Shown: positions 51,251-60,360, numbered from the stretch's first letter. The stretch is 64,000 bases of DNA from Pseudomonas brassicacearum subsp. neoaurantiaca (GCF_013608025.1 NZ_VDLV01000036.1:70342-134341), one strand, 5' to 3'. The notes: generated by a model from the letters alone, not told the origin. Numbers and translations are program-made.

Positions 51251-52330
51251 TCAGCGCCGAGTCAACAACACCCCGGATTCCATGTGATGGGTCCACGGGA
51301 ATTGATCGAACAACGCGCAGCGGGTGATGCGGTGGGTGTCGTTCAGTTGCGCGATGTTCGCGGCGAGGGTGTCGGGATTGCAGGAGATGTACAGGATGTT
51401 GTCGAAGCGCCGCGTCAGCTCGCAAGTGTCCGGGTCCATGCCGGCGCGAGGCGGGTCGACGAAGACGCTGCCGAATTCGTAGCTTTTCAGGTCGATGCCC
51501 TGCAGGCGACGGAACGGGCGGACTTCGTTCAAGGCTTCGGTCAGTTCTTCGGCGGACAGGCGCACTAGCGTGACGTTATCCACAGCGTTCTCGCTGAGGT
51601 TGCTCAGCGCAGCGTTGACCGAGGTCTTGCTGATTTCGGTGGCCAGCACTTTGCGCACGCGGGTTGCCAGCGGCAGCGTGAAGTTGCCGTTGCCGCAGTA
51701 CAGCTCCAGCAAGTCGTCAGCACGATCGCCCAGGGCTTCATACGCCCAATTGAGCATCTTCTGGTTCACCGTGCCGTTGGGCTGGGTGAAGGCGCCTTCG
51801 GGTTGGCGATAGCTGAAGATGCGACCGCCGACATCGAGCTTTTCCACCACGTAATCATGGCCGATCACTTCGCGTTTGCCCTTGGAGCGACCAATGATGC
51901 TGACGCCCAGGGCGGCCGCCAGTTTCGATGCCGCGGCATGCCAGTGTTCATCCAGCGGGCGGTGGTAGCACAGGGTGATCATCGCGTCGCCGGCCAGGGT
52001 GGTGAGGAATTCTACCTGGAACAACTTGTGGCTCAACGGCGCGCTGGCCTGCCAGGCTGCCTTGAGTTGCGGCATCAACTGGTTGATGCGCAGGCTGGCG
52101 ATGGGAAATTCTTCGATGAGGATCGGCGTGCGCTTGTCGTCCTGGGAGAACATCGCGTAATGCCGTTCGCCGGCCTCGCGCCACAGACGAAATTCGGCCC
52201 GCAGGCGGAAGTTGCCCAGGGGCGAGTCGAATACGGCAGGCTCTGGCGCCTCAAAAGGGGCCAGAAGGTCACGCAAGCGCGTGACCTTGCCCTGCAACTG
52301 GGCGGCGTAGGCTTGGGAATCAAAAGTCAT
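51251..52330 (-). CDS. trmA: tRNA (uracil-5-)-methyltransferase
   Basis: A 359-residue SAM enzyme that makes m5U54 (ribothymidine) in tRNA. SAM motif ELYCGNGNFTLPLATRV, VDPPRAGMD, the nucleophilic Cys in YISCNPDTLAANI and the general-base Glu in MESGVLLTRR are all present. Length matches E. coli TrmA (366). Start MTFDSQAYAAQL; its ATG overlaps the stop of the upstream permease gene (ATGA). Confidence 0.96.
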   Translation of the reverse strand: MTFDSQAYAAQLQGKVTRLRDLLAPFEAPEPAVFDSPLGNFRLRAEFRLWREAGERHYAMFSQDDKRTPILIEEFPIASLRINQLMPQLKAAWQASAPLSHKLFQVEFLTTLAGDAMITLCYHRPLDEHWHAAASKLAAALGVSIIGRSKGKREVIGHDYVVEKLDVGGRIFSYRQPEGAFTQPNGTVNQKMLNWAYEALGDRADDLLELYCGNGNFTLPLATRVRKVLATEISKTSVNAALSNLSENAVDNVTLVRLSAEELTEALNEVRPFRRLQGIDLKSYEFGSVFVDPPRAGMDPDTCELTRRFDNILYISCNPDTLAANIAQLNDTHRITRCALFDQFPWTHHMESGVLLTRR

Positions 52331-53622
52331 GCGTTGAACCAACCCAACTTGATAACGAACAGAATCGACAGGATCACCAGCGCAGGGTTCAGCTCACGGC
52401 CACGACCGGAGACCAGCTTGATGGCGGTCCAAGCGATGAAGCCGAAGGCAATGCCGTTGGCGATGGAATAAGTGAACGGCATGGCCAGGGCAGTGATCAC
52501 GACCGGGGCGGCGACAGTGATGTCGTCCCAGTCGATTTCCGCCAGGCCGGAGGTCATCAATACCGCGACGAACAAAAGCGCCGGGGCGGTGGCGAAGGCC
52601 GGGACGCTGGCGGCCAGCGGCGAGAAGAACAGCGCCAACAGGAACAGGATCGCCACCACGATGGCCGTCAGGCCGGTGCGTCCGCCGGCGCTGACGCCCG
52701 CCGCCGATTCGATGTAGCTGGTGGTCGTCGACGTGCCCAGCAGCGAACCGGCCATCGCGGCGGTGCTGTCGGCGATCAGCGCGCGGCCCATCTTCGGCAT
52801 GTGGCCGTCCTTGCCCATCAACCCGGCGCGCTTGGCGACGCCGATCAGGGTGCCGGAGTTGTCGAACAGATCGACAAACAGGAAGGCGAAGATCACGTTC
52901 ACGAGACCGATGTCCAAGGCGCCCATGATATCCAGTTGCAGGAAGGTCGGGGCCAGGGATGGCGGTGCGGAAATGACGCCGTTGAACGGGGTAAAGCCCA
53001 TCAGGATCGAGACGATGGTGACCGCCAGGATGCCGATCAGCACCGCGCCGCGTACCTTCAAGGCTTCGAGGGCAACGATCAGGACAAAGCCGAGGGTCGC
53101 GAGGATCGGTGCCGGTTGTTTCAGGTCGCCGAGGCCGACCATAGTCGCCGGGTTTTTCACCACGATGCCGGCATTGCTCAGGGCAATCAGCGCCAGGAAC
53201 AGCCCGATACCGGCGGCAATGGCCGAGCGCAGCGGCAGCGGGATGCTGTTGATGATCCATTCGCGGATGCGGAAGATCGACAACAGGAAGAACAGCACGG
53301 CGGAGACGAACACCGCACCCAGCGCCACTTGCCACGTGTGGCCCATGTGCAGGACCACGGTGTAGGTAAAGAAGGCATTCAGGCCCATGCCCGGCGCGAG
53401 GGCGATCGGGTAGTTGGCAATCAGCCCCATCACCGTCGAGCCGATGGCCGCCGCCAGGCAAGTGGCGACGAATACCGCACCCTTGTCCATGCCGGTTTCG
53501 CCGAGAATGCTCGGGTTCACGAACAGAATGTAGGCCATGGCCAGGAAGGTCGTGACGCCCGCCAGAATCTCGGTCCGCACGTTGGTGTTGTGTGCCTTGA
53601 GTTGAAACAGCCTTTCCAGCAT
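52327..53622 (-). CDS. NCS2-family purine permease (AdeP/PbuG-like)
   Basis: A 431-residue nucleobase permease with about fourteen helices. NPSILGETGMDKGAVFVATC, ALAPGMGLNAFFTYTVV and LFVDLFDNSGTLIGVAKRAG match the AzgA-like branch (adenine, hypoxanthine or guanine uptake by proton symport). GTSTTTSYIESAAGVSAGGR is the conserved loop. ATG at MLERLFQLKAHNTNVRTE; the open frame runs 254 codons further upstream without homology. Translationally coupled to trmA downstream. Confidence 0.92.
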   Translation of the reverse strand: MLERLFQLKAHNTNVRTEILAGVTTFLAMAYILFVNPSILGETGMDKGAVFVATCLAAAIGSTVMGLIANYPIALAPGMGLNAFFTYTVVLHMGHTWQVALGAVFVSAVLFFLLSIFRIREWIINSIPLPLRSAIAAGIGLFLALIALSNAGIVVKNPATMVGLGDLKQPAPILATLGFVLIVALEALKVRGAVLIGILAVTIVSILMGFTPFNGVISAPPSLAPTFLQLDIMGALDIGLVNVIFAFLFVDLFDNSGTLIGVAKRAGLMGKDGHMPKMGRALIADSTAAMAGSLLGTSTTTSYIESAAGVSAGGRTGLTAIVVAILFLLALFFSPLAASVPAFATAPALLFVAVLMTSGLAEIDWDDITVAAPVVITALAMPFTYSIANGIAFGFIAWTAIKLVSGRGRELNPALVILSILFVIKLGWFNA

Positions 53623-53792
53623 GTCTGCTCCCCGTGGCGCGCCCGGCGCCGTGAATGTATCGACCTCAACAGCAAAGCACAGCACACCCATGGCGGCCGG
53701 ATTTTCTGTGGGTCGGAAAAAGCCGCGCATCATAACAGCGCGGCGATGTGGCTGCGATCCTCTGTCTTGAGTCGCAAAGGTGTTCTGTCGCG

Positions 53793-53822
53793 AAGTGTGC
53801 AGTCGCCTAAGTGTGCAGTCGC
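53793..53822. repeat. 14-nt direct repeat upstream of the small secreted protein gene
   Basis: AAGTGTGCAGTCGC occurs at 53793-53806 and 53809-53822, 16 nt apart. A further degenerate copy (GAGTCGCAAAGG) lies nearby at 53770. It is in the 240-nt divergent spacer, 41 nt before the ATG, so it may be a binding site or a slippage product. Confidence 0.5.
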
Positions 53823-53862
53823 AAAAGTTGGGCCATACTGCGCGCGGTTCCGGGAGGTCAGT

Positions 53863-54309
53863 ATGTATTGCATGAAAAAATTTGCCTCGATCTGCGCATG
53901 GAGCCTCTGGCTGCCCGTGCAGGTTGTCCACGCCGCATCGGCGCCGCCGCTGAGCGAGGTCAAGGTGCTCAAGGTCGAATCGCCGGCCTGTGGTTTCGAG
54001 GACATCACCCCGGGTCAGGCGCAGACCCGTTGCGACCACAGCGGTCCGAACATCAAGGTCTACGTGCTGGAAGTCGGTTACGGCCACCAGCCGAACGTCA
54101 CGCTGGACGGCTTCGAAGTCGACGGCACCCGCTCGCCCGTGTGTGCGTACAGCAATGGCAACCTCAATGACTGCTCGAAGGCCACCAAGACGGTTGGCTA
54201 CGTGTACATCTTCGATCTGAAGGGCAAGCAGGAGGGGACGTTCAGTTTCAGCAACGTCTCGATCAATGCGCCGGGCAACCGGATGACGACGCAGCTGTAC
54301 ATAAAATAA
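53863..54309 (+). CDS. Small secreted protein, DUF4879-like
   Basis: A 148-residue exported protein: signal peptide about residues 1-25 (KKFASICAWSLWLPVQVVHA), then a compact domain with four cysteines (SPACGFED, TRCDHSGPN, SPVCAYSNG, NDCSKATK), likely two disulfides. It resembles DUF4879 proteins (Bacillus YolA group) from memory; function unknown. ATG at 53863 with GGGAGG five nt upstream; a second ATG at 53872 is possible. Confidence 0.75.
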   Translation: MYCMKKFASICAWSLWLPVQVVHAASAPPLSEVKVLKVESPACGFEDITPGQAQTRCDHSGPNIKVYVLEVGYGHQPNVTLDGFEVDGTRSPVCAYSNGNLNDCSKATKTVGYVYIFDLKGKQEGTFSFSNVSINAPGNRMTTQLYIK

Positions 54310-54322
54310 CCTGTCTCTCCAC

Positions 54323-54412
54323 GTAGGAGCTGCCGAGCGCAGCGAGGCTGCGATCTTTACCCGGACGCTTGAGCCCCATATCAAAAGATCGCAGCCTTTC
54401 GGTAGCTCCTAC
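54323..54412. repeat. Repeat pair, family C (GTAGGAGCTGCCGAGCGCAG type)
   Basis: GTAGGAGCTGCCGAGCGCAG... and, inverted, GATCGCAGCCTTTCGGTAGC followed by TCCTAC. It is a REP-like pair different from families A and B and occurs once in the window, between the small secreted protein and DJ-1-like genes. Confidence 0.75.
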
Positions 54413-54442
54413 ACTACAAGCATCACCCAGCGGAGAGCGCCC

Positions 54443-55009
54443 ATGATTCCTGGAACCAAGATCCCCCGAGCCCTGATCGCCGTGGCTGAAGGCGTCGATG
54501 ATTTGCAGACGGTGACGCTGATCGATGTGTTGCGTCGCGCGCAGCTTGAAGTGGTGGTGGCGAGCATAGAGGGTCGTCGCATGCTCACCTGCGCACGCGG
54601 CACGCGCCTGACCGCCGATGGCATGCTGGTGGACGTGCTGGTGCAGGATTTCGATTTGATCGTCCTGCCAGGCGGCATCATCGGCGCGCAGCACCTGGCG
54701 GCCCATCAGCCTTTGCAGCAGTTGATCAAGGACCAGGCCGCCGCCGGGCGCTTCTTTGCCGCCATCGCCGAAGCCCCGGCATTGGTGCTCCAGGCATTCG
54801 GCGTCCTGCGCCAGCGCCGCATGACCTGCCTGCCTGCGGTGAGCCAGCAACTGTCCGGGTGCAGCTTCGTCGATCAACCGGTGGTGGTCGACGGCAATTG
54901 CATCACCGCGCAAGGCTCGGCTGCTGCCCTCGCGTTTGCCCTGGCGCTGGTGGAGCAACTCGCCGGCAAAGGCGTGAAAAACGTAGTGGCGGCGGAGTTG
55001 CTGGCGTGA
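54443..55009 (+). CDS. DJ-1/PfpI-like protein lacking the expected nucleophilic cysteine
   Basis: A 188-residue DJ-1/ThiJ/PfpI fold protein: VAEGVDDLQTVTLIDVLRRA at the N-terminus, LIVLPGGIIGAQHLA for the central strand, and a C-terminal VVDGNCITAQGSAAALAFAL. Where active members have A-A-I-C-A-x-P, this one reads FAAIAEAPALV, so the Cys is replaced. The usual acidic partner (E18 of human DJ-1) aligns with Gln in DDLQTV. It is probably not a canonical DJ-1 enzyme. Monocistronic, between repeat elements. Confidence 0.85.
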   Translation: MIPGTKIPRALIAVAEGVDDLQTVTLIDVLRRAQLEVVVASIEGRRMLTCARGTRLTADGMLVDVLVQDFDLIVLPGGIIGAQHLAAHQPLQQLIKDQAAAGRFFAAIAEAPALVLQAFGVLRQRRMTCLPAVSQQLSGCSFVDQPVVVDGNCITAQGSAAALAFALALVEQLAGKGVKNVVAAELLA

Positions 55010-55033
55010 CACTTCAGAATTCGTAACGACCCC

Positions 55034-55080
55034 GTGGCGAGGGAAGGGAGCTTGCTCCCGCTCGGCTGCGTAGCAGACGC
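55034..55080 (+). repeat. Solitary half REP, family A, with a 5-nt internal duplication
   Basis: GTGGCGAGGGAAGGGAGCTT carries an extra AGGGA-type insertion compared with the other copies, and no right-hand inverted partner follows. A degenerate element upstream of the molybdenum oxidoreductase genes. Confidence 0.8.
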
Positions 55081-55190
55081 TGATATTTCGTCATTCAATC
55101 GCCTTGAACGCTCATCCCACCCCGAAGTCGTACCCCTTATGACGGTGGTTTCCCAAAACGCCGCGTGTACGACTAACCGTGAGGTGTTCC

Positions 55191-55715
55191 ATGAGCGCGA
55201 CTTTGTCCGAAGCGACGCCGGCGTCCTTCGTCCCTCATCCCATACGTCTGACCCTCAATGGCGCGGTGCGCGAGTTGCAGGTGCTGCCGTGGACTACGCT
55301 GTTGGACCTGCTGCGCGAGCAGTTGGACCTGGTGGGCAGCAAGAAGGGCTGTGACCACGGCCAATGCGGTGCTTGCACCGTGCTGCGCGATGGCAAGCGG
55401 ATCAACGCTTGCCTGACCCTGGCGGTGATGTGTGATGGGGCCGAGTTGACCACTGTCGAGGGCCTGGCGAATGGCGACGAGTTGCATCCCATGCAACGGG
55501 CGTTCATCAAGCATGACGCCTTCCAGTGTGGCTACTGCACACCAGGGCAGATCTGTTCTGCGGTGGCCCTGGCCAGCGAGGGTCGGGCGCGGACGAGCGC
55601 CGAAATCAGCGAGCTGATGAGCGGCAATCTCTGCCGGTGCGGCGCCTACAACAACATCCGCGATGCCATCGAAGAAGCCCTGCCGCTCTGCCAGCAGACG
55701 GGAGGTGAGTCGTGA
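55191..55715 (+). CDS. [2Fe-2S] subunit of aldehyde/xanthine-type oxidoreductase (PaoA-like)
   Basis: A 174-residue iron-sulfur subunit. The plant-type 2Fe-2S cluster uses CDHGQCGACTV plus Cys in NACLTL; the second cluster uses CGYCTPGQI and NLCRCGAY. It carries electrons from the Mo centre toward FAD. It lacks the long twin-arginine leader of E. coli PaoA, which suggests a cytosolic enzyme. ATG 55191 follows GTGAGGTGTTCC. The stop overlaps the next gene by 4 nt (GTGA). Confidence 0.92.
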   Translation: MSATLSEATPASFVPHPIRLTLNGAVRELQVLPWTTLLDLLREQLDLVGSKKGCDHGQCGACTVLRDGKRINACLTLAVMCDGAELTTVEGLANGDELHPMQRAFIKHDAFQCGYCTPGQICSAVALASEGRARTSAEISELMSGNLCRCGAYNNIRDAIEEALPLCQQTGGES

Positions 55716-56704
55716 ATCCCTTTCGCTATAGCAAGCCCGACACACTGCAGGCCGCCGTCGAACTGTCGAGTGTGAATTCACGTTTCATCGCGGGCGGCAC
55801 CAACCTGCTGGACCTGATGAAGGAAAACCTCACCCGCCCCGAGCATCTGATCGACATCACGGGCCTGCCTCTGGCCGACCTCAGCGAAACGCCTTCGGGC
55901 GGGGTGATGATCGGCGCATTGGTGAGCAACGCCGACCTCGCCTGGCACCCGTGGATCGAACGTCGTTACCCGTTGCTCTCCCAAGCCATCCTGGCGGGCG
56001 CTTCGCCACAACTTCGCAACATGGCCAGTACGGGCGGCAACCTGCTGCAACGCACCCGCTGCTATTACTTTTACGATGCCAGCGTGCCGTGCAACAAGCG
56101 CAGGCCTGGCAGTGGCTGCCCGGCGCGAAGCGGCTTGAACCGGATCCACGCGATCCTGGGGGCGAGTGACCAGTGTGTCGCGACGCATCCCTCCGACATG
56201 TGCGTGGCCCTCGCGGCCCTTGATGCGGTGGTTCATGTGCTGGGGCGCGGTGGTCCACGGACCATCGAGTTCGCCGATTTCCATCGCCTGCCCGGCGACG
56301 CGCCGGACCGGGACAATCAACTGGCCGATGACGAGCTGATCACCTACATCGAGCTGCCGCCCGCCGGTTTTGCCGAACACAGCCATTACCTGAAGATTCG
56401 TGATCGGGCGTCCTATGCCTTCGCGCTGGTGTCGGTCGCGGCGGCGCTGGAGCTGGACGGGCCGGTGATCCGACAGGCGCGCCTGGCCCTCGGCGGCGTG
56501 GCGCACAAGCCCTGGCGCGATCGGGCCGTCGAGAGCTGGCTGACGGGCCAGGCGGTCAGTCGCGAGACCTTCACAGCCGCTGCGGATGCGCTGTTGCAGG
56601 ACGCCGAACCGCTTGAGCACAACGGCTTCAAGGTCAAGCTGGCGCGACGGGCAATCGTCCGCGCCTTGAGCGAAGCGGCACTGGTAGGAGGAGCGGCCCG
56701 ATGA
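55712..56704 (+). CDS. FAD-binding subunit of aldehyde oxidoreductase (PaoB-like)
   Basis: A 330-residue FAD subunit of the xanthine-oxidase family. FIAGGTNLLDLMK binds FAD, and NMASTGGNLLQRTRC leads into RTRCYYFYDASVPCNKRRPG and GSGC. These cysteines resemble the extra 4Fe-4S cluster known in PaoB. It starts with GTG at 55712, overlapping the upstream stop, and overlaps the large-subunit start by 4 nt (ATGA): strict translational coupling of all three subunits. Confidence 0.9.
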   Translation: MNPFRYSKPDTLQAAVELSSVNSRFIAGGTNLLDLMKENLTRPEHLIDITGLPLADLSETPSGGVMIGALVSNADLAWHPWIERRYPLLSQAILAGASPQLRNMASTGGNLLQRTRCYYFYDASVPCNKRRPGSGCPARSGLNRIHAILGASDQCVATHPSDMCVALAALDAVVHVLGRGGPRTIEFADFHRLPGDAPDRDNQLADDELITYIELPPAGFAEHSHYLKIRDRASYAFALVSVAAALELDGPVIRQARLALGGVAHKPWRDRAVESWLTGQAVSRETFTAAADALLQDAEPLEHNGFKVKLARRAIVRALSEAALVGGAAR

Positions 56705-58902
56705 ACGCACAGAGCAAAACCATAGGGCAACCGTTGGACCGGGTCGACGGCCTGCTCAAGGTCACCGGTCGCGCCCGTTATGCCGGTGAATACCCCGAGA
56801 GTGGCTTGTTGCACGGCAGCGTAGTGTCCAGCGCGATTGCACGGGGCCGCGTCGTGCGTATCGATGCCTCCCGGGCCCTGGCGCTGCCGGGTGTCGTCGC
56901 GGTGATCGATCACAGCAATCGCCCGAAAATCGCCAGTTACGACGAGCCCTACCAGGATGCCGACGCGGCGGAGGGCTCGCCGTTTCGGCCATTGTTCAAC
57001 GCGCAGATTCTCTACAGCGGCCAGCCGCTGGCCCTGGTGGTCGCCGAGAACCTGGAACTGGCCCGTTATGCCGGCTCGCTGGTGGACATCGAATACGAAG
57101 CCGAGGCGCATCAGACCGACCTGGCCATCCAGCAAAACGAAGCCCATCCGGCGCCAGCCGAATTGCCCAAGCCCCGTGGGAATTTTCAGGGCGAGTACGC
57201 CAGTTCGGCGTTGAGCGTGGATGTGTCCTACAGCACGCCGGTTGAGCACCACAACCCGATGGAGCCTCACGCCTCCACCGTGCTGTATCAACCCGACGGC
57301 AGCCTGCATGTCCATGACAAGACCCAAGGCGCGCAGAACTGCCAACAGTATGTGCAAAAAGTGTTTGGCCTGGAGAAGGAGCAAGTGCGGGTGTTTGCCG
57401 CGTTCGTCGGCGGCGCCTTCGGTTCCGGGCTGCGGCCGCAATATCAATTGCCGCTGGCGGTGATGGCCGCGCTGGCGTTGAAACGCTCGGTACGCGTGAG
57501 CCTGACGCGCCAGCAAATGTTTACCTTCGGCTATCGGCCACGCACCTTCCAGCGCTTGCAACTGGGCGCCGCCGCCAACGGCAGGTTGCTTGCCGTGGCG
57601 CACACCGCTATCGGCCAGACCTCGCGTTTCGAAGATTTCACCGAACACGTGGTGGAGTGGAGCGGCATGCTCTATCACTGCGACAACGTGACGTTGACCT
57701 ACAAACTGGCGCCGCTGGATGTCTACACGCCGCTGGACATGCGCGCGCCGGGCGCGGCCCTTGGGTTGATCGGCCTGGAATGCGCCATGGACGAGTTGGC
57801 CTGTGCGTTGGCAATCGACCCGGTGCAGTTGCGTTTGATCAACTACGCCGAGCGCAACGAAAACGAGGGCAAGCCGTATTCCAGCAAGGAGCTGAGGGCC
57901 TGTTACGCCGAAGGTGCCAAGCGTTTCGGCTGGGACAAGCGCAACCCGGAGCCGCGCAGCATGCGCAAGGACCGGCAACTAGTGGGCTGGGGCATGGCCG
58001 GTGGCGTGTGGGAAGCCATGCAGCAGAAGGCCAGCGCCCGGGCATCGCTGGACGCCGAGGGCAAGTTGACCGTGAGCAGCGCGACCACCGACATCGGCAC
58101 CGGTACCTACACGGTCATGACGCAAATCGCCGCCGAGGCGTCAGGCGTTTCCCTCGAGAACGTCACGTTTGTGCTGGGTGATTCATCGCTTCCGACGGCG
58201 CCGCTACAGGGCGGTTCGTTCACCGTCTCGTCCGTGGGCACGGCGGTGCAGCAAGCCTGTGAAGCACTCAGGGAAAAACTGCTCGCCGTGGCCCGGCAGG
58301 CCTGCGCTGACTTCAGTGGCGCGACCCTGGAACAAGTTACGTTTGCCGACGGTGAACTGCGCATGGGCACGGCCAGCGTCGCGCTGTCGGAGCTGGCTCA
58401 AAAAAGCGGTGAAATGCCGTTGCAGGCAGAAGTCTCCACCGGGCCGGACGAGAAACGCCAGGCCTACGCCACCGCGACGCACTCGGCCGTATTCGTTGAG
58501 GTGCTGGTGGACGAAGACCTTGGCACGGTGAAGGTCAATCGGGTCGTTAGCGCGATTGCCGCCGGACGGGTGATCAATCCGAAAACCGCCCGCAGCCAGA
58601 TCCTCGGCGGCGTGGTCTGGGGTGTCGGCATGGCGTTGCATGAAGAAACCCTGACGGACCACGCCCTGGGCCGTCACATGAATCACAACCTGGCTGAATA
58701 CCACGTACCGGTTAACGCCGATATCGGGGACATAGACGTGATTTTTGTCGAGGAACATGACGAGATCGTCAACGCCCTCGGTTCCAAGGGCGTCGGCGAG
58801 ATCGGCATTGTCGGCGTGGCCGCAGCGGTGGCGAATGCGATCTACCACGCCACGGGCAAGCGAGTGCGGGATTTCCCGATCACCCTGGACAAGTTGCTCT
58901 AG
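56701..58902 (+). CDS. Molybdopterin-binding large subunit of aldehyde oxidoreductase (PaoC-like)
   Basis: A 733-residue catalytic subunit of the xanthine-oxidase family, the same length as E. coli PaoC (732). TGRARYAGEYPESG starts the Ald_Xan_dh domain; GGAFGSGLRPQYQLPLAV, RAPGAALGLIGLE and the base Glu in SKGVGEIGIVGVAAAV belong to the Moco active site. Likely oxidises aromatic or aliphatic aldehydes; true substrate unknown. No PaoD/XdhC-type maturation chaperone follows in the window. The stop overlaps the convergent MFS gene by 4 nt. Confidence 0.92.
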   Translation: MNAQSKTIGQPLDRVDGLLKVTGRARYAGEYPESGLLHGSVVSSAIARGRVVRIDASRALALPGVVAVIDHSNRPKIASYDEPYQDADAAEGSPFRPLFNAQILYSGQPLALVVAENLELARYAGSLVDIEYEAEAHQTDLAIQQNEAHPAPAELPKPRGNFQGEYASSALSVDVSYSTPVEHHNPMEPHASTVLYQPDGSLHVHDKTQGAQNCQQYVQKVFGLEKEQVRVFAAFVGGAFGSGLRPQYQLPLAVMAALALKRSVRVSLTRQQMFTFGYRPRTFQRLQLGAAANGRLLAVAHTAIGQTSRFEDFTEHVVEWSGMLYHCDNVTLTYKLAPLDVYTPLDMRAPGAALGLIGLECAMDELACALAIDPVQLRLINYAERNENEGKPYSSKELRACYAEGAKRFGWDKRNPEPRSMRKDRQLVGWGMAGGVWEAMQQKASARASLDAEGKLTVSSATTDIGTGTYTVMTQIAAEASGVSLENVTFVLGDSSLPTAPLQGGSFTVSSVGTAVQQACEALREKLLAVARQACADFSGATLEQVTFADGELRMGTASVALSELAQKSGEMPLQAEVSTGPDEKRQAYATATHSAVFVEVLVDEDLGTVKVNRVVSAIAAGRVINPKTARSQILGGVVWGVGMALHEETLTDHALGRHMNHNLAEYHVPVNADIGDIDVIFVEEHDEIVNALGSKGVGEIGIVGVAAAVANAIYHATGKRVRDFPITLDKLL

Positions 58903-60137
58903 GTTTTGGCTTCGTCCACGGGTGCGTGCATCCGGTCGCGGTGGGCCAGGGTCGGGAACAATTTAATCCAGGCCCCGGTCACCAACAGCGTGCCGACGCC
59001 ACCCATGACCACCGCCGGCACGGTGCCGAACCAATGGGCGGTGAGGCCGGATTCGAATTCGCCCAACTGGTTCGACGCGCCGATAAATAACCCGTTCACC
59101 GCGCTGACCCGCCCACGCATCTCGTCCGGCGTTTCCAGTTGCACGAACGAGGCGCGGATCACCATGCTGATCATGTCGGCCGCGCCCAGCACCACCAGCA
59201 CCGCAAGGGAAAACCAGAATGAAGTGGAGAGACCAAACGCAATGGTGGCGACGCCGAACACGCCCACGGCGGTGAACATTACGCGGCCGACCTTGCGCTC
59301 CACGGCGAAGCGCGCCAGCCACAGTGACATCAGCAAGGCCCCGACCGCCGGCGCCGAACGCAACAGGCCCAGGCCCCAGGGACCGGTGAGCAGGATGTCC
59401 TTGGCAAACACCGGCAGCAGCGCGGTCGCGCCACCCAGCAGCACCGCGAACAGGTCCAGGGAAATCGCCCCAAGGATGTCCGGACGGCTGCGAATGAAGC
59501 GAATACCCGCCAACAGCGAATCGAGGGTCGCCTTACCTTTGTTCAGCGGTGTCTGCCGGGCCGGCAGGTTGAGCATCAGGCAACAGGCAATGATGTAGAG
59601 CAATACGGTTGGCCCATAGACCCAGACGCTGCCGAAGGCATACAGCAAACCGCCAAGGGCCGGGGCGACGATGGTCGCCGATTGCTGGGCCGATTGCGCG
59701 GCGGCCACGGCCCGGGGAAACAGCGCAGCCGGGACGATGCTCGGCAGCAGGGCCTGGGTGGTCGGCATTTCGAAGGATCGGGCCGCGCCGAGCAGGAACG
59801 CGAGGATGAAAATCATCTCGCGCGTGACGTTGTCGGTGGCGCTTCCGATCGCCAGGGCCAAGGCAATCATCGCCTGCAATGACTGGCAGATTGCCGCGAC
59901 TTTGCGTCGATCGTATCGATCCGCCACATGCCCGGTGTGAAGCATGAACAGCACGCGCGGGGCGAATTCCACCAAGCCGACGAGGCCCAGGTCCAAGACG
60001 TTGCCGGTCAGTTGATAAAGGTTCCAGCCGATGGCTACGGTAAGCATCTGGAAACCGCTGGCGGTGAAGATCCGGGCCAGCCAGAAGGCAATGAAAGGAC
60101 GATGGTGACGGAGCAGCAACGGCGCTTGGCTGGGCAT
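58899..60137 (-). CDS. MFS exporter, EntS/DHA3-like
   Basis: A 412-residue twelve-helix major facilitator. FWLARIFTASGFQMLTVAIG at the start, GHVADRYDRRKVAAICQ in the 2-3 loop and LLPVFAKDILLTGPWGLGLL in the second half match the EntS-like DHA3 branch, which exports siderophores or macrolides. No siderophore genes are nearby, so the substrate is unknown. Convergent with, and overlapping, the oxidoreductase operon by 4 nt. Confidence 0.87.
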   Translation of the reverse strand: MPSQAPLLLRHHRPFIAFWLARIFTASGFQMLTVAIGWNLYQLTGNVLDLGLVGLVEFAPRVLFMLHTGHVADRYDRRKVAAICQSLQAMIALALAIGSATDNVTREMIFILAFLLGAARSFEMPTTQALLPSIVPAALFPRAVAAAQSAQQSATIVAPALGGLLYAFGSVWVYGPTVLLYIIACCLMLNLPARQTPLNKGKATLDSLLAGIRFIRSRPDILGAISLDLFAVLLGGATALLPVFAKDILLTGPWGLGLLRSAPAVGALLMSLWLARFAVERKVGRVMFTAVGVFGVATIAFGLSTSFWFSLAVLVVLGAADMISMVIRASFVQLETPDEMRGRVSAVNGLFIGASNQLGEFESGLTAHWFGTVPAVVMGGVGTLLVTGAWIKLFPTLAHRDRMHAPVDEAKT

Positions 60138-60252
60138 CTGTGACGGGGTCCGCAGTGGTGAAGGGCGAGATTATCACCGAGCTGTAACTGGAAGTTGCGA
60201 GGGAGGGAAAAAATAGTTAGCAAAACATCAATTCAACCTGATGCGGGCTTTT

Positions 60253-60360
60253 GTGGCGAGGGAGCTTGCTCCCGCTGGGTCGGACCGACGCTTCGGGCGT
60301 AGCGGCCCTCGATTTTGACGGTCGCTGCGCAACCGAGCGGGAGCAAGCTCCCTCGCCACA
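60253..60360. repeat. REP pair, family A
   Basis: Inverted copies in the 503-nt divergent spacer 60138-60640, between the MFS exporter and the cioAB promoter region. Confidence 0.9.

Noticed and set aside
56413..57978. 521-residue open frame on the minus strand
   Set aside because: Antisense to the molybdopterin subunit, which is full length and conserved.
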